Shown: in pieces, positions 61,913 through 64,000 of the stretch
Layout of the letters: each line of letters opens with the position of its first letter
Numbering within the stretch: position 1 is the stretch's first letter
Assembly: GCF_004123805.1 (NCBI RefSeq)
Contig: NZ_RWJX01000002.1
Span: forward strand, 1 to 64,000
Reading direction: 5' to 3'
From: Cellulomonas endophytica
GTDB lineage: Bacteria; Actinomycetota; Actinomycetes; Actinomycetales; Cellulomonadaceae
Length of the DNA stretch: 64,000 nucleotides
Notes under the pieces: generated by a model
Seen by the model: the letters and a program-made list of their open reading frames with translations, nothing else
Told to the model about the DNA's origin: nothing
The model's database searches: none
Translations under genes and position numbers: made by a program

Positions 61913-64000
61913 TTGTCGCAGTGGTTCTCCCTCGCCGAGTCGCAGGAGCCGCACGAGCGGCGTGCGCTCAACAAGCTCCGGGAGATCATCACCGAGGACC
62001 CGCACGCGTGGGGCTGGTCCAACCTCAGCTTCCTGGACCGCCAGGGCCGCACCCACGAGCTGGACGCGGTGGTGGTGACCCGTGCCGGAGTCTTCGTGGT
62101 GGAGCTGAAGCACTTCGCCGGCCGGATCACCGGCACGCAGCAGAATTGGCGCGTGACGTCACCGCGCGGCACCACCCGCAGCGAGAAGAACCCGTTCTGG
62201 TTGACGGAGCTCAAGGGCAAGCGCCTGAAGTCGCTGCTGCAGGAGAACTCGAAGGTCGACCGCCGCCTGGTGCCCTTCGTCGACGCCCTGGTGGTGCTGC
62301 ACGGTGAGCCCAGCGTGGTCGCCCTGCCCGACGACGCGGCGCACCACGTGGTGGCCCTCGACGGCTTCGACGTGACGTGGAAGGACCACGGGCTGCGGGC
62401 GTTCCTGCGGCGCACGGCCGACAACAAGCAGCAGCGCGACCAGCACCTGGACCCGCATCACATGCGCGCGGTGGCGGCCATGATCAAGGACGCCGGGTTC
62501 GTCCCGACCCCCAAGACGCGGACCGTGGGCCAGTACGTCCTGGACAAGGTGGACCCGCTGGGCAGCGGCCCGACGTGGCAGGACCTGCTGGCGCAGCACC
62601 CGATGGTCGCCGGCGAGAAGGTCCGGATTCGCCTGTTCGACGTCCCGCCGGGGGCCAGCGAGCAGCAGCGCCGGGAGATCAGCGACGCCGCGCGCCGCGA
62701 GTACCACCTGACGAGCACCATGCTCCACCCGGGGATCGTGCGCCCGCGCGACATCGTCCAGACGGAGTCCGGCGCGGCGCTCCTGTTCCAGCACGACCCC
62801 GCCGAGCTCCCGCTCGACGAGTGGCTGACCACCCACGCCGAGCAGCTCGACCTCGACGCCCGCCTCGCCGTCGTCCGTGAGGTCGGCGAGACGCTGGCGT
62901 GGGCGCACCAGCAGCGACTCACCCACCGGGCGCTGACGCCGGCGCAGGTCACGGTGCGCGGCGAGCCGGGGCGCGGGGCTCAAGTCGGCATCCGCGACTG
63001 GATGACGGGCGCCCGCGAGGCCGGCACGACGACGACCACGCAGACCTACTTGTCCGCGGGCGTCGACGACGTCGTCGGGCTCGTGGACCAGGCGCGGTAC
63101 GTGTACCTGGCCCCCGAGCAGTGGCACCGCGGAGAGGAGGCCGACGTCCCGCCGATCCCGCTGGACGTGTACGGCTTCGGGGCCGTGGCGCACCTGGTGC
63201 TCACCGGGCGGCCGCCGGCGGCGACCATGGCCGAGGTCATGCGGCTTCGCGAGTCCGGCGCGATGGGCCTCGACCCGGCGGTCGCGGCGCCAACGCTCCC
63301 CGAGTCGTTCGCGTCCGCGGTGCTGCACGCCACCGCGTTCGACGAGGAGCTGCGCACCGCGACGGTCGCCGACGTCCTGGCCGAGCTCGAGAAGGCCTAC
63401 GAGGACGCCACGGCCCCCTCTCCGACGTCGCGGCCGTCGATCGACCCGGCGGACGCCACCAAGGGCGACGTCCTGCACGTCGACGGGCAGGAGCGGTTCG
63501 AGGTGGTCCGCCGCCGCGGGACCGGCGGGACGGGCGTGGCGCTGGAGGTCGTGGACTACGTGCGCGGCCAGGAGGGCCTGGTCCTGAAGGTCGCGCGCGA
63601 CGAGCGGGCCGAGGCCCGGCTGCGCGCCGAGGCCGAGCTCCTGGCCCGGGTGGGCAGCCGCCGGCGCCACGTGGTCGAGCTGCTCGACGGCCCGCTGGAG
63701 GTCAACGGCCGCATCGCCCTGCTCATGTCCGACGCGGGCGACCAGACGCTCGCCGCGTGGCTGGCAGCCGAGGGGCGCCTGTCTCTGGAGTACCTGGAGC
63801 GCTGGGGCACCCAGCTGCTGGACGCCGTGGCGCACCTGGACGGGCTCGGGGTGTTCCACCGCGACGTGAAGCCCGCAAACCTGGCGATCGCCCCCGACCC
63901 GGGGTCGCGCCGGCAGTCCCTCACGCTGTTCGACCTGTCGTTGGCCGCGGAGCCGCTGACCGATAAGGGGTCAGGCACCCGGGACTACATGGACCCGTTC
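61913..64000 (+). CDS. pglW: BREX type 2 serine/threonine kinase PglW (truncated by window edge)
   Basis: The first 696 codons of PglW. An N-terminal NERD domain (THELDAVVVTRAGVFVVELKHF) is followed by a degenerate kinase unit (YLAPEQW, DVYGFGAVAHLVLTGRPP) and then a second kinase with KVARDERAEARLRAEAE, catalytic HRDVKPANL and DLSL where DFG is usual, ending at GTRDYMDPF. This order fits PglW. The frame has no ATG or GTG near the domain start; TTG 61913 follows GGGGGA at a suitable spacing and is chosen. The rest of the pgl/BREX genes should follow to the right. Confidence 0.88.
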   Translation, partial: MSQWFSLAESQEPHERRALNKLREIITEDPHAWGWSNLSFLDRQGRTHELDAVVVTRAGVFVVELKHFAGRITGTQQNWRVTSPRGTTRSEKNPFWLTELKGKRLKSLLQENSKVDRRLVPFVDALVVLHGEPSVVALPDDAAHHVVALDGFDVTWKDHGLRAFLRRTADNKQQRDQHLDPHHMRAVAAMIKDAGFVPTPKTRTVGQYVLDKVDPLGSGPTWQDLLAQHPMVAGEKVRIRLFDVPPGASEQQRREISDAARREYHLTSTMLHPGIVRPRDIVQTESGAALLFQHDPAELPLDEWLTTHAEQLDLDARLAVVREVGETLAWAHQQRLTHRALTPAQVTVRGEPGRGAQVGIRDWMTGAREAGTTTTTQTYLSAGVDDVVGLVDQARYVYLAPEQWHRGEEADVPPIPLDVYGFGAVAHLVLTGRPPAATMAEVMRLRESGAMGLDPAVAAPTLPESFASAVLHATAFDEELRTATVADVLAELEKAYEDATAPSPTSRPSIDPADATKGDVLHVDGQERFEVVRRRGTGGTGVALEVVDYVRGQEGLVLKVARDERAEARLRAEAELLARVGSRRRHVVELLDGPLEVNGRIALLMSDAGDQTLAAWLAAEGRLSLEYLERWGTQLLDAVAHLDGLGVFHRDVKPANLAIAPDPGSRRQSLTLFDLSLAAEPLTDKGSGTRDYMDPF

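Noticed and set aside
62159-63859. 566-codon minus-strand open frame at the right edge
   Set aside because: Antisense to pglW, which reads as one continuous frame with kinase motifs on the plus strand.

Overview
The window is high-GC DNA with heavy GTG start usage, dense overlapping operons, many WYL, GntR, LacI, MarR and ROK regulators, and a BREX type 2 (pgl) kinase. This fits an actinobacterium, most likely Micrococcales (Cellulomonas-like); the genus is inference. No tRNA, CRISPR array or intact insertion sequence was seen. An actinobacterial rRNA-leader boxA motif lies on the minus strand at the extreme left edge, so an rRNA operon probably begins just outside the window.

Layout. 0.6-3.3 kb: minus-strand operon of a GntR regulator, a covalent-flavin N-methyl amino acid oxidase and a class I glutamine amidotransferase. 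3.4-11.9 kb: glyoxalase-like protein divergent from a WYL regulator, DHH phosphoesterase, two alpha/beta hydrolases, a DUF1801 protein, an ABC exporter and a MarR regulator with a double operator facing a short-chain dehydrogenase. 12.9-23.3 kb: rhamnulose-phosphate-type aldolase with a LacI-like operator, RibD-like reductase, penicillin-binding-like serine hydrolase, LacI regulator with a 22-bp palindrome and coupled MFS exporter, PhzF-like protein, AraC plus glyoxalase pair, and a large GH95 alpha-L-fucosidase.

23.4-29.0 kb: minus-strand accessory genes that include a tRNA-guanine-transglycosylase-like protein (CxCxxC...HN metal site) and a three-gene coupled cluster of an ADP-ribosyltransferase-like protein, an unknown protein and a membrane-anchored receiver protein. 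29.1-40.5 kb: a complete non-phosphorylative L-fucose catabolic locus. It holds a solute-binding protein, two permeases, an esterase, a ROK regulator, diketo-deoxyfuconate hydrolase, fucose dehydrogenase, ketodeoxyfuconate dehydrogenase, fuconate dehydratase, fuconolactonase and a GntR regulator. Three near-identical 15-bp palindromes lie at its promoters.

41-64 kb: a defence-type island. It contains a small PD-(D/E)xK-like protein, an operon of DUF6308 protein, uracil-glycosylase-like protein, frameshifted GIY-YIG nuclease and NERD-UvrD helicase, gene remnants, and two paralogous ParB-like plus nuclease-like modules. One module is AT-richer and stands alone. The other sits in a four-gene translationally coupled operon headed by a Z1-domain ATPase. 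Then come a HelD-like helicase, a protein joining an HNH-associated N-terminal region to a PglZ-like C-terminal domain, an ankyrin protein, and the start of pglW, which runs off the right edge.

The most novel-looking unit is the Z1 / ParB-like / nuclease-like / small-protein operon at 52.4-57.4 kb with its diverged partial copy at 49.7-51.9 kb. In at least three minus-strand genes, adding one base (two in the first) restores a coherent reading frame, so either decay or assembly indels should be suspected.
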